Made by a program: the position numbers and the translations under genes
Shown here: piece by piece, positions 44,271-53,033 of the stretch
Position numbering within the stretch: position 1 is the stretch's first letter
How the letters are laid out: each line of letters begins with the position of its first letter
Notes under the pieces: generated by a model
Seen by the model: the letters and a program-made list of their open reading frames with translations, nothing else
Database searches by the model: none
What the model was told of the DNA's origin: nothing
Assembly: GCF_001424105.1 (NCBI RefSeq)
Contig: NZ_LMQH01000011.1
Coordinates: 729,531 to 793,530 of the forward strand
From: Chryseobacterium sp. Leaf394
GTDB taxonomy: Bacteria; Bacteroidota; Bacteroidia; Flavobacteriales; Weeksellaceae
DNA length: 64,000 bases
Direction of reading: 5' to 3'

Positions 44271-44368
44271 AAAGATAAGGATCACCGGAAAGATTCTTTT
44301 CAAGGACAGCGGGCTTCTCAGAGGCCTGCCAAGATAACTGGAAGTCACCATCCTTTAGTTAAATCTTT
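44271..44368. ncRNA. Candidate structured RNA
   Basis: A nested set of helices fits a single fold: AAAGAT-AAGGAT (44271-44282) with ATCCTT (44350-44355) and ATCTTT (44363-44368), CCGG (44285-44288) with CTGG (44338-44341), TCTT with AAGA further in, and an apical GCGGGC/GCCTGC stem. The segment is clearly more GC-rich than its surroundings. It follows the cupin gene by 26 bases. Strand is uncertain: the minus strand gives a T run after the structure, which would suit a terminator or small RNA there. No known family was recognised. Confidence 0.35.
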
Positions 44369-44392
44369 TAATGATCCATATCTGTTTAAAAG

Positions 44393-44436
44393 TTTTCATT
44401 AATTCTGACTTAATGAAAAGCACCGTTATTTTTTTT
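44393..44436 (+). terminator. Terminator-like hairpin
   Basis: TTTTCATTAA (44393-44402) pairs perfectly with TTAATGAAAA (44410-44419); a run of eight T follows after a nine-base gap (44429-44436). It could end the cupin transcript or the candidate RNA. Confidence 0.45.
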
Positions 44437-44802
44437 GCTCAGACTTTTCTGTGTGAAAAGCTGGCTGACAGATCAGTTTTCTATTTAAATGTTTTTGTGT
44501 TTTATAGTTTAGGAAAAGAAGATCTTTCAGGTAATTTTATTTTGAAAAATTACATTTTAAAATAAACGGCTTGGCATTTTTCATGTCAAAAAAGACATGA
44601 GATAGAATACCAAAAATAAAATAAAATCACTCATTTCATCATTTACATGGTTATCAGTTTTACTGATCTCAAAAACTTTTTAAACAATTTTTGAGAATAT
44701 AATTCGTTTCTATTATTTGTGTAATTGTTCTCCTGCTAATCTTGATGAATTGTAAAGAATCAGTAAGGCTGAATTAATTTTATGCTAAATTAGAAAGAGT
44801 AC

Positions 44803-44814
44803 TGCACCGGTGCA
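44803..44814. promoter_or_regulatory. Perfect 12-bp palindrome TGCACCGGTGCA
   Basis: It is an isolated GC-rich palindrome about 130 bases before the -33 element of the TPR-AraC gene, with the symmetry of a dimer-binding operator. The binding protein is unknown. Confidence 0.3.
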
Positions 44815-44943
44815 ATCGAATGCAGGTCAGAATATAAAATTGTAACGGATGAATTTTTAAATTTTTTACCAAAAATTTTATTAGATAATTAATAATCAAT
44901 GAATTATGCAAGTCTTGATTTTGTCACTTTTTCGCTTCCATCA

Positions 44944-44974
44944 TTTGATTTTAGGTTTAAAATCAGTATTTTTG
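44944..44974 (+). promoter_or_regulatory. Promoter of the TPR-AraC regulator
   Basis: TTTG (44944-44947), a 19-base spacer and TATTTTTG (44967-44974) match the Bacteroidota consensus fully. The ATG at 44998 follows 23 bases after the -7 box, which rules out the earlier in-frame ATG at 44899 as the start. Confidence 0.8.
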
Positions 44975-44997
44975 TAACACACTTTTTCAAAATAAGA

Positions 44998-46695
44998 ATG
45001 CCAAAGAAAGTTTTAGGTCTTATATTTTTTCTCATCTATACTGTTTTTCATTCGCAGGCCTATTATGACGAATTGAGAAATAAATACTGGGAATTTGAGG
45101 AAAATGATCAGAGGGCTTTTACCTATGTTAATCTCTACATCAAATCTGCAAAAAAAGATAAAAATTACAGTGAACTTTTTCAGGCCTACAATGATGCCAT
45201 AAGATATTCTCCTGATAAAAAACTTCAGTACGCAGACAGCGGTGTTACTGCTGCAAAACTTTCACAAAAATCTGATATTATTGGCAACGCCTATCTGGCA
45301 AAAGGAAGCGTCTATTATTTCACTCACCGGAAATTTAAACCTGCCTTACATGAATATTTGAAGGCTTACAAATACCTCGAAAATTCTGATGACTCTTTTT
45401 TAAAGCACCGCAATTTATATTATATTGGTGTGGTAAAAAGTTATCTGGGCTACTACAAAGAGGCAGCAGATATTTTTAAGGAAAGTATTACCTTTTTTAA
45501 GGCCAATACTACACCAGACAACCATCCTAACCTTATTTTCAATAACCGGAAAGGATATTTGAATGCTCTGCATCAACTTATTGTTTGTGAACAGGCGACT
45601 GGAGATTACAAAAATGCAGTAATTCATACCGCTCAGGGTTTAAAAGAAACTCCCACAACAAATGATTTTGAGCAGGAGCGGAGTTATTTTTACAAAACAA
45701 AAGGCATCAACGAAATTTATCTGAAAAATTATTCTGAAGCCATCAGCGATTTCAATAGATCTCTTATCGGTTTAAAAAAAGTAAATGATTTTTCCTGGAT
45801 TTCAGCAATTTACTATTATTCTGGATTAAGTTACAGGAATAAAGGTGATTTGCAAGAAGCTGTAAATCAGTACAAAGCTGTAGATTCGATATTTAAAAAG
45901 CATCATTTTATTTTTCCGCAAACAAGAAAAAATTATGAAGAGCTGATTGATTATTACAAAAAGGAAAATAATCCCCAGCAGGAATTGTACTATACAAAAC
46001 AGCTTCTGAAGGTAGACAGCGTTTTGACGAATGATTTTAAATACCTTGCCAACCGCATTCACAGAGAGTATGATACCAAATCTCTGCTTCAGGCACAGGC
46101 AAATCTGGAGAATAAAAACAGTTTCAGCGAAAAGCTGGTCATTATACTGTCGGTTGCCTTACTGATTTTAGGTGGACTGGTTTTTTACTGGTTTAAAAGA
46201 AAAAAGGATCTTCAGAAAAAGTACAATCAGATTCTTACTGAGCTTGATTCTGTGAAGCCTGAGGTGGTACAGATTGAAGAAAAAAACATAGAAAAAACTT
46301 CAAAACTTGATCCGGCTGTAATCAAAACTTTGAAGGACAAATTCCGGGAATTTGAAAAGAGCAAAAGATTTCTCGAAAAAGGAGTTACGGCAGGAAAACT
46401 GGCTGCGGAATTTGAGACCAATGCCACCTACTTTTCTCAGTTTGTGAGTGAATTTAAAGACAGTAATTTCAATACCTATCTTAATAATCTCAGGATAAAA
46501 TATGCCGTAGACCAAATTTATAACCATAAAGAATGGCGCAAATATTCAGTTGAAGATATTGCTTTGGCCTGTGGATTCAGCAACAGACAGAGTTTTTCCA
46601 ATTTCTTTTATGAACAGAACGGAATGCGACCCGCCGAGTTTCTTAAGAAAAGAAATGATGAAATTCAGGCTGAAAAAAACGGTCTTCAAACCTAA
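44998..46695 (+). CDS. Membrane TPR-AraC transcriptional regulator
   Basis: A 565-residue hybrid regulator. A signal or anchor segment (VLGLIFFLIYTVFHSQA) is followed by a TPR array to about residue 350 that would lie in the periplasm (ALHEYLKAYKYLENSDDSFL, IYYYSGLSYRNKGDLQEAV). One transmembrane helix lies at about 380-400 (LVIILSVALLILGGLVFYWF), then a short linker and the AraC HTH (about 480-550, GKLAAEFETNATYFSQFVSE and DIALACGFSNRQSFSNFFYE). This layout senses an external or envelope signal and acts on DNA at the membrane. The start was chosen at MPKKVLG because the promoter box lies upstream of it. Its targets are unknown. Confidence 0.88.
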   Translation: MPKKVLGLIFFLIYTVFHSQAYYDELRNKYWEFEENDQRAFTYVNLYIKSAKKDKNYSELFQAYNDAIRYSPDKKLQYADSGVTAAKLSQKSDIIGNAYLAKGSVYYFTHRKFKPALHEYLKAYKYLENSDDSFLKHRNLYYIGVVKSYLGYYKEAADIFKESITFFKANTTPDNHPNLIFNNRKGYLNALHQLIVCEQATGDYKNAVIHTAQGLKETPTTNDFEQERSYFYKTKGINEIYLKNYSEAISDFNRSLIGLKKVNDFSWISAIYYYSGLSYRNKGDLQEAVNQYKAVDSIFKKHHFIFPQTRKNYEELIDYYKKENNPQQELYYTKQLLKVDSVLTNDFKYLANRIHREYDTKSLLQAQANLENKNSFSEKLVIILSVALLILGGLVFYWFKRKKDLQKKYNQILTELDSVKPEVVQIEEKNIEKTSKLDPAVIKTLKDKFREFEKSKRFLEKGVTAGKLAAEFETNATYFSQFVSEFKDSNFNTYLNNLRIKYAVDQIYNHKEWRKYSVEDIALACGFSNRQSFSNFFYEQNGMRPAEFLKKRNDEIQAEKNGLQT

Positions 46696-46817
46696 GTTTT
46701 GCCTCGCATTTTATGTTTTTTTAATTTTAATCTTCATAAAGAATGAAAGTTTTAATTAAAAAGTTGGTGAAATTTTTGGAAAAAAGTCCCTTATAAGTCA
46801 GCTTACTGTTTTTAAAA

Positions 46818-47158
46818 TCATCTCGCTGTAACAAATGCTTTCAACTCTGCCATTTTGCCGTTTTCGAATCTCCAGAGATCACAGTAATCGTAATCTTTCC
46901 ACGCACTTTCATTTTCCCAAAGGCTGATTTTTCCCATTACTGCGACGTAATTTCCTTCAGCAATGATCAGTCGGGTATCAAAATGGGGCGGTTTTTTATA
47001 CGCATCAGCGATATATTTTCGGACTTCGTCTTTACCGGATAAAGTCTGGTCTCCCACGAAAGTCCACATTGTATTTTCTGTGAGATAAGATAAAATTCTT
47101 CGTGATTACCCTCTGAGACCGCTGCATTGGCATTTTTCAATATTGTTTTATTGTCCAT
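46818..47158 (-). pseudogene. SnoaL/NTF2-like gene broken by a one-base frameshift
   Basis: Two overlapping frames read as one NTF2-like protein if a base is added in the run of four A (plus strand 47092-47095). The first frame starts MDNKTILKNANAAVSEGNHEEF. With the extra base it continues LSYLTENTMWTFVGDQ into the second frame (GKDEVRKYIADAYKKPPHFD to FENGKMAELKAFVTAR), giving about 113 residues. The joined protein has the full SnoaL shape. Either the deletion is a genuine homopolymer slip or a sequencing error. Without the repair the longest product from the real start is 63 residues with no complete fold. Confidence 0.75.
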
Positions 47159-47318
47159 GATGTCAACTTTATTGATTTAAAACTCTTCCTGAAGTTTTAA
47201 CCAACCGATTCAAACAGTGTACCGCTGAAAATGAAATTAGATTTTAATTAAATTGAAGATACTCTTAAATTACTCGATTTGAATCATCTGTTTTTTTACT
47301 TTTACCGCATTAATTTAG

Positions 47319-48011
47319 ATGAAAATGAAATCAATACTTACAATATTCCTTCTTCTGTCTTTGCTGATGATCAGTTGCAACAGCAAAAGCAGTGAAATTC
47401 CCGAAATTTCAAAAGGTAAAATTGATCAGAAATGGTATTACGAAAACGAAACCATGAAATTCAAATTTCAGCTTCCCCGCAACTGGAATTTCGCAGACAG
47501 CAAACATCCGATGACGAATTATATTCCGATGAATCAGGATTTGACACAGGATATTTTAGGAACTGACAGAATTAAAATAGAAAAAACTTTTAATCTAATG
47601 GATGAATCGTCCATCTATCAGCTTTTTTCAGTTTCAAAAAATAGAACAGAAGATATCCGAACCGGTAACAGGAAAGGAGATCTGGGTTTTGCTGTTGTTT
47701 CTTCACAGACAGGAAACGCTGATGAGGATATAACAGCTGCTCAAAAAGAAATTCAGAAGCAGTTGAAAGACAGTCCGGAAGCCTTAAAAATCAATGAAAA
47801 GAATTTATCTTCAACAGAAATTTTATTATTTGGTAAAGACAAAATTCCGTATTTTAAATTCACACATACTGACATCAGCGGAAATCCTGCCGGAAACAGA
47901 CTGTATGCATTCAAAAATTACGGTAACTATAATCTGATTGTTTTAATTACGTATTTTTCTGAAAATGAATTAGATGAGATTAAGGACGTCCTGAAGACCA
48001 TCGAAAATTAA
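47319..48011 (+). CDS. Lipoprotein of unknown function
   Basis: A 230-residue protein with a lipoprotein signal (LLMISC, Cys at about residue 20). The mature part begins like a PsbP/MOG1-type beta sandwich (MKFKFQLPRNWNFADSKHPM), a pattern common in small periplasmic proteins, and ends YAFKNYGNYNLIVLITYF. No enzyme motif is visible. A second Met two codons in could also be the start. It precedes the beta-lactamase-family gene by 137 bases on the same strand, so a joint transcript is possible. Confidence 0.7.
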   Translation: MKMKSILTIFLLLSLLMISCNSKSSEIPEISKGKIDQKWYYENETMKFKFQLPRNWNFADSKHPMTNYIPMNQDLTQDILGTDRIKIEKTFNLMDESSIYQLFSVSKNRTEDIRTGNRKGDLGFAVVSSQTGNADEDITAAQKEIQKQLKDSPEALKINEKNLSSTEILLFGKDKIPYFKFTHTDISGNPAGNRLYAFKNYGNYNLIVLITYFSENELDEIKDVLKTIEN

Positions 48012-48148
48012 AAAGAAGTATCCGCTTTTTAAAATTCAGAACTAAACAGCTGTGGATAACTTTTTTCTCATTTTGTTGAATAAAAATTTAAATTTATCAT
48101 GTCTTAAATTCTCTTATTTTTCAAAACTAAAATTATTTCAGTCCACAA

Positions 48149-49204
48149 ATGAAACACTTTTGCAGGCTCGCAATCATTCTCGTTGCGATGATTTTCACCT
48201 CATGCCATTCATCTGCTCAGCAGAAAGATGATTATTCAGCAAAAATCGACAGCTTAGTACACCTTAAAACGCCAAGATCTTTCAACGGCGTTATCTACAT
48301 TCAACAAAACGGCAAACAAAAATACTCCAAAGCATTTGGTTTCTCCAATTTTATTAAAAAGACACCGCTGAAAATCTCAGACCGGTTTTCAACCATGTCG
48401 GTCGCCAAACAGATCACAGCAACACTGATTTTACAGGAAGTTGAAAAAGGAAAAATTGATTTAAAAGTTCCCATCCGTAAATATTTACCCGATTTTCAAT
48501 ATTCTTGGGCAGATAGCGTTACCGTTCATCAGTTGTTGAATCACACCAGCGGTTTGTACAGCGATAATCTAAAACCAAATCTGAAACTTGCGTCGGGAAC
48601 GGAATTCAGTTATTCAAATATTGGCTATTCTGTGGCAGGAATGGTTTTGGAAAAACAAAGCGGTAAAAAATTCGAAGATCTGGTAACCGCTTTATTCAAA
48701 AAATGCAGAATGAATAACAGTTTTTATCCAAATGAAGCGAACAGTAAACTTTTGGTAAAAGGTCACACGATCAGAAAAGACGGGACTTTCAGGCTCAATG
48801 AAAAATCGGAATTTGATACTGATTATTATTTTGGAAGTCATCTTATTGTCACCGCTCCCGATCTTGCAAAATGGAATGAAGCCCTGCACAACGGAAAATT
48901 GCTGAAACCTGCGACTTATAAACTGATGACCAATTATTCCATCACTGCAACGCATCAGGTTTTTAGTGAAAATCCGATTGGATACGGATATGGCTTAAGG
49001 ATCAATGATAAAGCTGATGTTTACGAAATCGGGCATACCGGTTTTCATCCGGCCGAAGGTTTCACGGCTGTTAATTTATATTACCCCAAAACCAAAACAA
49101 GCGTAATCATCATGGAAAATGTGGGGAATGAAAACTTTGACATCGCGTACTTTTATGAGCAGGAAATCAGAAAAATTATTAAAAAAAGCAAGCTGTTAAA
49201 ATAG
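48149..49204 (+). CDS. Beta-lactamase-family (class C type) serine hydrolase, exported
   Basis: A 351-residue penicillin-binding-protein-fold hydrolase. It has a lipoprotein-like signal (IFTSC, Cys at about 19). The SxxK motif is S84-V-A-K87 (STMSVAKQITATL), the tyrosine motif Y155-S-N157 (EFSYSNIGYSVAG), and the third is EIGHTGFHPAEG with HTG in place of KTG. NHTSGLYS is the usual family landmark after the first motif. Such proteins act as esterases, D-amino peptidases or lactamases; resistance cannot be inferred from sequence. Its stop is directly followed by the ATG of the next gene, so it starts a tight operon. Confidence 0.85.
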   Translation: MKHFCRLAIILVAMIFTSCHSSAQQKDDYSAKIDSLVHLKTPRSFNGVIYIQQNGKQKYSKAFGFSNFIKKTPLKISDRFSTMSVAKQITATLILQEVEKGKIDLKVPIRKYLPDFQYSWADSVTVHQLLNHTSGLYSDNLKPNLKLASGTEFSYSNIGYSVAGMVLEKQSGKKFEDLVTALFKKCRMNNSFYPNEANSKLLVKGHTIRKDGTFRLNEKSEFDTDYYFGSHLIVTAPDLAKWNEALHNGKLLKPATYKLMTNYSITATHQVFSENPIGYGYGLRINDKADVYEIGHTGFHPAEGFTAVNLYYPKTKTSVIIMENVGNENFDIAYFYEQEIRKIIKKSKLLK

Positions 49205-50050
49205 ATGAAAACAAAATTTAATTGTTTATTGTCAGCGTTTGCAATCGCTTTGCTATTTTCCTGCTGCTCCCGGAAAATAAACTACGGCACAAAAACCGAT
49301 ATTCACGACAAAGCAGATTCTGCAAAGTCTTTAGCAAAAATCAAGCACATCAAAAGTCTCAGTTTTTCAGATTTTAAAGAAGGTAAATTTGCAAATGGAA
49401 GAATTGCTGTAAACTACCGTTTTTTAAAACCGAAGAGTATTGAACAGACTCAAAAATGTCCGTTGGTTCTGGTGTTTCACGGTTCCGGGGCGATTGGGAC
49501 AAATAATACTTCGCAAATGGGCGTTTTGGCTAAAATGTGGCTTCTTCCGGAAAACAGAGACAAATATCCGATGTACGTTTTGGCTCCTCAGTTTCCTGAC
49601 CGGTCGTCGAATTACCATTTGGATCAGAAACGGAATGTGCTGGCTTCACAATCCAGTGAATATCTGGATTTGGTTTTAAACTCACTGGATTCATTTATTG
49701 AAAAAGAAAATATTGACAGAAGCAGAATTTATGTGATGGGATTTTCGATGGGTGGCTCTACAACGTCCAATGCCATTTCCAACCGGCCTGACCTTTTCGC
49801 TGCGGCAATCAATATTTCGGGCGTTTCGCAATTTGCTAGAATTGATCATCTGAAAAATCTATCGATCTGGATGGTTCACGGAAGTCTGGATACAGAAAAT
49901 TCTATCAAAAGCAATTTTCAGTTCTTCGGAGAATTAAAAAACAGCAAAAATATTTTCTTCTGGGAATTTAAAGATAGGTACCACAACAATATTCTGTCTG
50001 CAGAACTGATTGACGAAATCCCAAAATGGCTGATGAAACAGCACAGATAA
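49205..50050 (+). CDS. Exported alpha/beta hydrolase (esterase/depolymerase type), lipoprotein
   Basis: A 281-residue hydrolase. The signal ends LLFSC (Cys at about 20), so it is probably lipid-anchored. The oxyanion region is LVLVFHGSGAIGTNN. The nucleophile is S181 in MGFSMGGSTTSN, followed by the Asp in VHGSLDTEN and a His in FKDRYHNN, giving a plausible triad. It resembles the feruloyl esterase/polyhydroxybutyrate depolymerase group. It begins at the base after the upstream stop and is 18 bases ahead of the lactonase gene, so all three secreted hydrolases are cotranscribed. Confidence 0.85.
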   Translation: MKTKFNCLLSAFAIALLFSCCSRKINYGTKTDIHDKADSAKSLAKIKHIKSLSFSDFKEGKFANGRIAVNYRFLKPKSIEQTQKCPLVLVFHGSGAIGTNNTSQMGVLAKMWLLPENRDKYPMYVLAPQFPDRSSNYHLDQKRNVLASQSSEYLDLVLNSLDSFIEKENIDRSRIYVMGFSMGGSTTSNAISNRPDLFAAAINISGVSQFARIDHLKNLSIWMVHGSLDTENSIKSNFQFFGELKNSKNIFFWEFKDRYHNNILSAELIDEIPKWLMKQHR

Positions 50051-50068
50051 ACTCTAAAAAAATCACAT

Positions 50069-51187
50069 TTGAAATCACTATTATTCCTATTCTTACTATT
50101 CATTTGCTCAAATTCGTTTGCGCAAAAAACTTTCGTCTTTTTAGGCTCGTTCAATTGGGACAGAGAGAAGGAAGGACTTTTTGTATATGAATTGGATACG
50201 GTTAACGGGAATTTGTCAAAAGCAGCTGCAGTTAAGAATATTCGCAATCCGTCTTTTCTGACCTTATCGCCTGATGGGAAATACATTTTTGCAGTTACAG
50301 ACAGCAAAACAGAAAATGACGGAAGTGTCAGCAGTTTTAAATTTAATCCTGAAAATAAATCTCTGACTTTCATTAATAATCAAAAAAGTGGTGGCGAAAA
50401 TCCGGTTTACCTCACTGTGCACAAAGATGGAAAATGGCTTGTAAATGGAAATTATACCGAGGGAAGTGTTTCTGTTTATCCAATTTCGGAAGACGGAAAA
50501 ATTCATCCTTTCGTTCAGAATTTTCAGTTTTCAGAAGGGAGTGTAAATAAGAAAAGACAGGACCGGTCGCATATTCATTCGGTGGTATTTTCGCCGGATC
50601 TCAATCATATTTTTCTGCCTGATTTAGGTGCAGATAAAATCAGGTGCTATCAGTTTAAAAAAGATCAGAGCAGGCCTTTGGAAACCTGTCAGGAGCCTTT
50701 TATCAAAACCGCTTTAGGAAATGGCCCGAGGCATTTTACATTTCATCCGAACGGAAAATTTGCTTATCTGATCGAGGAAATGGGAGGTGCAGTAAGTGTT
50801 TATCAATACAGCGAAGGAACGCTAAAAAATATTCAGCGGATTGATACGCATTCTGAAAAATTGAAGACAGATTTTGAAAGCTCAGACATTCACATTTCGC
50901 CTGACATAAAATTTCTGTACGCTTCAAACCGTGGAGCTGAAAATAATATTGCCATTTTTAAAGTAGAAAATGACGGAACTTTGAAAGCAGTGGGCTATCA
51001 ACCTACGAAAGGCAGACATCCAAGGACTTTTGGAATCGATGAGACTGGAAAATTCGTTGTTGTAGCCAATACCGGAACAGGAACGGTTGTGGTTTTTAGA
51101 AGAAATTCTGCAACCGGATTACTGAAAAAAGTAGGTAAGAAAATTAAAATTGAAAATGTCTCTACAGTACAGATCAGACAGTACTAA
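50069..51187 (+). CDS. Lactonase family (YbhE-like) beta-propeller, exported
   Basis: A 372-residue seven-bladed propeller of the YbhE/6-phosphogluconolactonase family. A signal peptide ends NSFAQ (about 1-19). Propeller repeats include LTLSPDGKYIFAVTD, NPVYLTVHKDGKWLVNGNY, FSPDLNHIFLPDLGADKI, GPRHFTFHPNGKFAYLI and HPRTFGIDETGKFVVVAN. The start is TTG (50069), since no ATG precedes the signal peptide. Because the protein is exported, it is unlikely to serve the cytoplasmic pentose phosphate step; a lactone or polyester product of its neighbours is a more likely substrate, by inference. Confidence 0.85.
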   Translation: MKSLLFLFLLFICSNSFAQKTFVFLGSFNWDREKEGLFVYELDTVNGNLSKAAAVKNIRNPSFLTLSPDGKYIFAVTDSKTENDGSVSSFKFNPENKSLTFINNQKSGGENPVYLTVHKDGKWLVNGNYTEGSVSVYPISEDGKIHPFVQNFQFSEGSVNKKRQDRSHIHSVVFSPDLNHIFLPDLGADKIRCYQFKKDQSRPLETCQEPFIKTALGNGPRHFTFHPNGKFAYLIEEMGGAVSVYQYSEGTLKNIQRIDTHSEKLKTDFESSDIHISPDIKFLYASNRGAENNIAIFKVENDGTLKAVGYQPTKGRHPRTFGIDETGKFVVVANTGTGTVVVFRRNSATGLLKKVGKKIKIENVSTVQIRQY

Positions 51188-51223
51188 GAAATTCAGCAGT
51201 TACAGGAAACATACTAATAAGAG

Positions 51224-51253
51224 AAAATCCCGAAGCACAGCCACGGGATTTTT
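51224..51253. terminator. Bidirectional terminator between convergent genes
   Basis: AAAATCCCG (51224-51232) pairs with CGGGATTTT (51244-51252), with T runs in both directions. Confidence 0.8.
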
Positions 51254-51273
51254 CAAGATAATATAGATGTAAT

Positions 51274-51672
51274 TTAGTGTCTTTTAAATAATATTTCATC
51301 CATTTTGGTCTGCTTCACGTATATTTTCTGAAAATTGACGGGCATGTACTGGTATAAAATATTCCACTGATGTAAGTCTGTCTGCTTTTTAAAACTTCGG
51401 AAAGATCTTACAAAGAGATTCTCAATGATCTGCTGTACGGTGCTCGTCCCGTTGCGGTAGATCCAGTCCATCATTTTGATGTTGTGATTTACAATATTGA
51501 TTTTTGATTCCTGTAAAAGATTTTTAAGGTGATTTACAGTCGCCTGAATTACCCCTGCGAAGTTATCCTGTGCAGAAAGTTGCACAATTTCCTTCTGAAT
51601 GGTAGGATAAAATATTTTTAAATGTTCAATTGCAGCATTTTCATTAATGGTCTTAATATCCATCTTCTCCAT
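51274..51672 (-). CDS. Small cytoplasmic protein of unknown function
   Basis: A 132-residue helical protein without signal peptide or membrane segment. The first 60 residues are amphipathic helices (IKTINENAAIEHLKIFYPTI), the middle has MMDWIYRNGTSTVQQIIENL, and the end is basic. The phrase DWIYRNGTSTVQQIIENLFVRSF suggests a small helical bundle, but I cannot name a family. It is convergent with the lactonase gene across a terminator. A start three codons later (MDIKTIN) is possible. Confidence 0.6.
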   Translation of the reverse strand: MEKMDIKTINENAAIEHLKIFYPTIQKEIVQLSAQDNFAGVIQATVNHLKNLLQESKINIVNHNIKMMDWIYRNGTSTVQQIIENLFVRSFRSFKKQTDLHQWNILYQYMPVNFQKIYVKQTKMDEILFKRH

Positions 51673-52019
51673 AATTTAAAATTTTTAGACATTCTGAAAC
51701 TATCTAAAACTGTACCAGAATTTAGGTGTGACAAATATGTTCTCTATAAAATATAATTTTATTATCCGAAATTCAATTTTCTCTAAATAGTTTATTGATG
51801 ATACTTACGGAAATTTTATTTATCACATTGTAAAGATTTATAGGTTTTGTTCTAGCAATAGTTGCGACAATTTTCAGCTTTTTATGTAATGAAATTATTG
51901 TATTCTGTAATGAAATTGACAACAATGTTTTATTGAATTTTTTTTGTCTAAAGTAAACTGTTATTTTGTCGCATTTAATTTTCAGATTAAATATATTTGC
52001 AGTCCATAAAAAATCATTG
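51673..52019. other. Intergenic region upstream of the YejK-like gene
   Basis: About 350 AT-rich bases holding divergent promoters. TATATTTG at 51992-51999 is the likely -7 box for the plus-strand gene. No gene was seen. Confidence 0.55.
51992..51999 (+). promoter_or_regulatory. Promoter -7 box of the YejK-like gene
   Basis: TATATTTG fits TAnnTTTG and ends 20 bases before the ATG at 52020. TTTG at 51965-51968 is a possible -33 element with a 23-base spacer. Confidence 0.55.
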
Positions 52020-53033
52020 ATGTTTACAAAAATTGTTGTCCACAGAGTAGGAAATAAAATCAACGGAGAATCGCTTATTCTGTCACAGGAAGAGCTTGAA
52101 CTGGATGAAGGAACGGTAGAGATGCTTGAAAATTATTTCTTAGGTTCTTTTAAAACTGAAGAAACCTATCAGTTTTACAGTGATACTTATCTGGTTAATA
52201 ATCCCGTATTCAGTGCGGTCTCGGAGATTTTTGATGATAAAAGCAAGTTTCTCTGGGAAGCCGAGAATATAGCGAAACATCTCTTCGAGGCAGCAGAAAA
52301 CCCACGAGTTCAGGGTGGAGAATTATTCATTGTTTTCTTCGAAGATGAAAGGGAAGGCGATGAAAAAGTAGATAAAATCGGAATTTTTAAAACCGAAAAA
52401 AGAGATTCTTTCCTGAAAATATTTCCTAAAAATGAAACTTTTGAGCTTGAAAAAGATCAGGGAATCAGCCTTTCAAAAATTGATAAAGCAGCCTTGATTT
52501 ACAACAATGGAAAAGAAAACGGATACGTACTATCAGTTGTCGACAACAACAAAAACGGTGATATGTATTACTGGTTTGAAGATTTTCTGAAAGTAAAGCA
52601 GCGCGATGACGAATATTTCCACACTCAGGAAGCGCTGATGGTTTATAAGGATTACATCACCAAGCAACTTCCGCAGGAATTTGAGGTTTCAAAGGCGGAT
52701 CAGGCAGATTTTCTGAATCAGTCTATCAACTTTTTTAAGGAAAAAGAGGAATTTAAATTAGACGATTTTACGGCAGAAGTTTTAAAGGACGAGCATGTGA
52801 TCGAAAGTTTTAATAATTTTAAAACCGATTATGAGCAGGAAATGCAGATCAACATTGCTGAAGAATTTCCCATCAGTGAAGCTGCTGTGAAAAAAACTCA
52901 GAGACATTTTAAAAGTATCATTAAGCTTGATAAAAATTTCCATATTTACATTCACGGCGACCGTAAAATGCTTGAGCAGGGGCAGGATGAGAAAGGGAAA
53001 TATTATATGCTGTATTTTGACAAAGAGGTATAA
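52020..53033 (+). CDS. Nucleoid-associated protein, YejK/NdpA family
   Basis: A 337-residue protein with the NdpA/YejK pattern: N-terminal VVHRVGNKINGESLILSQEEL, then LEENYFLGSF-type segments and GELFIVFFEDER, followed by KIGIFKTEKRDSFLKI and AALIYNNGKENGYVLSVVD, and a C-terminal KYYMLYFDKEV. E. coli YejK binds the nucleoid and topoisomerases. The in-frame ATG 18 codons upstream overlaps the promoter box, so I start at MFTKIVV. It stands alone, upstream of the phytochrome operon by 222 bases. Confidence 0.85.
   Translation: MFTKIVVHRVGNKINGESLILSQEELELDEGTVEMLENYFLGSFKTEETYQFYSDTYLVNNPVFSAVSEIFDDKSKFLWEAENIAKHLFEAAENPRVQGGELFIVFFEDEREGDEKVDKIGIFKTEKRDSFLKIFPKNETFELEKDQGISLSKIDKAALIYNNGKENGYVLSVVDNNKNGDMYYWFEDFLKVKQRDDEYFHTQEALMVYKDYITKQLPQEFEVSKADQADFLNQSINFFKEKEEFKLDDFTAEVLKDEHVIESFNNFKTDYEQEMQINIAEEFPISEAAVKKTQRHFKSIIKLDKNFHIYIHGDRKMLEQGQDEKGKYYMLYFDKEV

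Larger units (their letters stand above)
44245..44997. other. Large intergenic region upstream of the TPR-AraC gene
   Basis: About 750 bases containing the candidate RNA at 44271-44368, a terminator-like hairpin at 44393-44436, a 12-bp palindrome at 44803-44814 and a promoter at 44944-44974. A 64-codon frame at 44371-44565 starts before the hairpin and has no recognisable features, so it was not called. Confidence 0.6.

Noticed and set aside
44371-44565. 64-codon plus-strand frame
   Set aside because: It is AT-rich, spans the terminator-like hairpin and has no domain or leader signal.
44899-44997. Longer N-terminus for the TPR-AraC gene, starting at an ATG at 44899
   Set aside because: It would cover the perfect promoter at 44944-44974 and place 33 residues before the signal segment.
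48149-49204. Antibiotic-resistance beta-lactamase
   Set aside because: The motifs fit the broad class C/esterase family with HTG instead of KTG; resistance is not supported by sequence alone.
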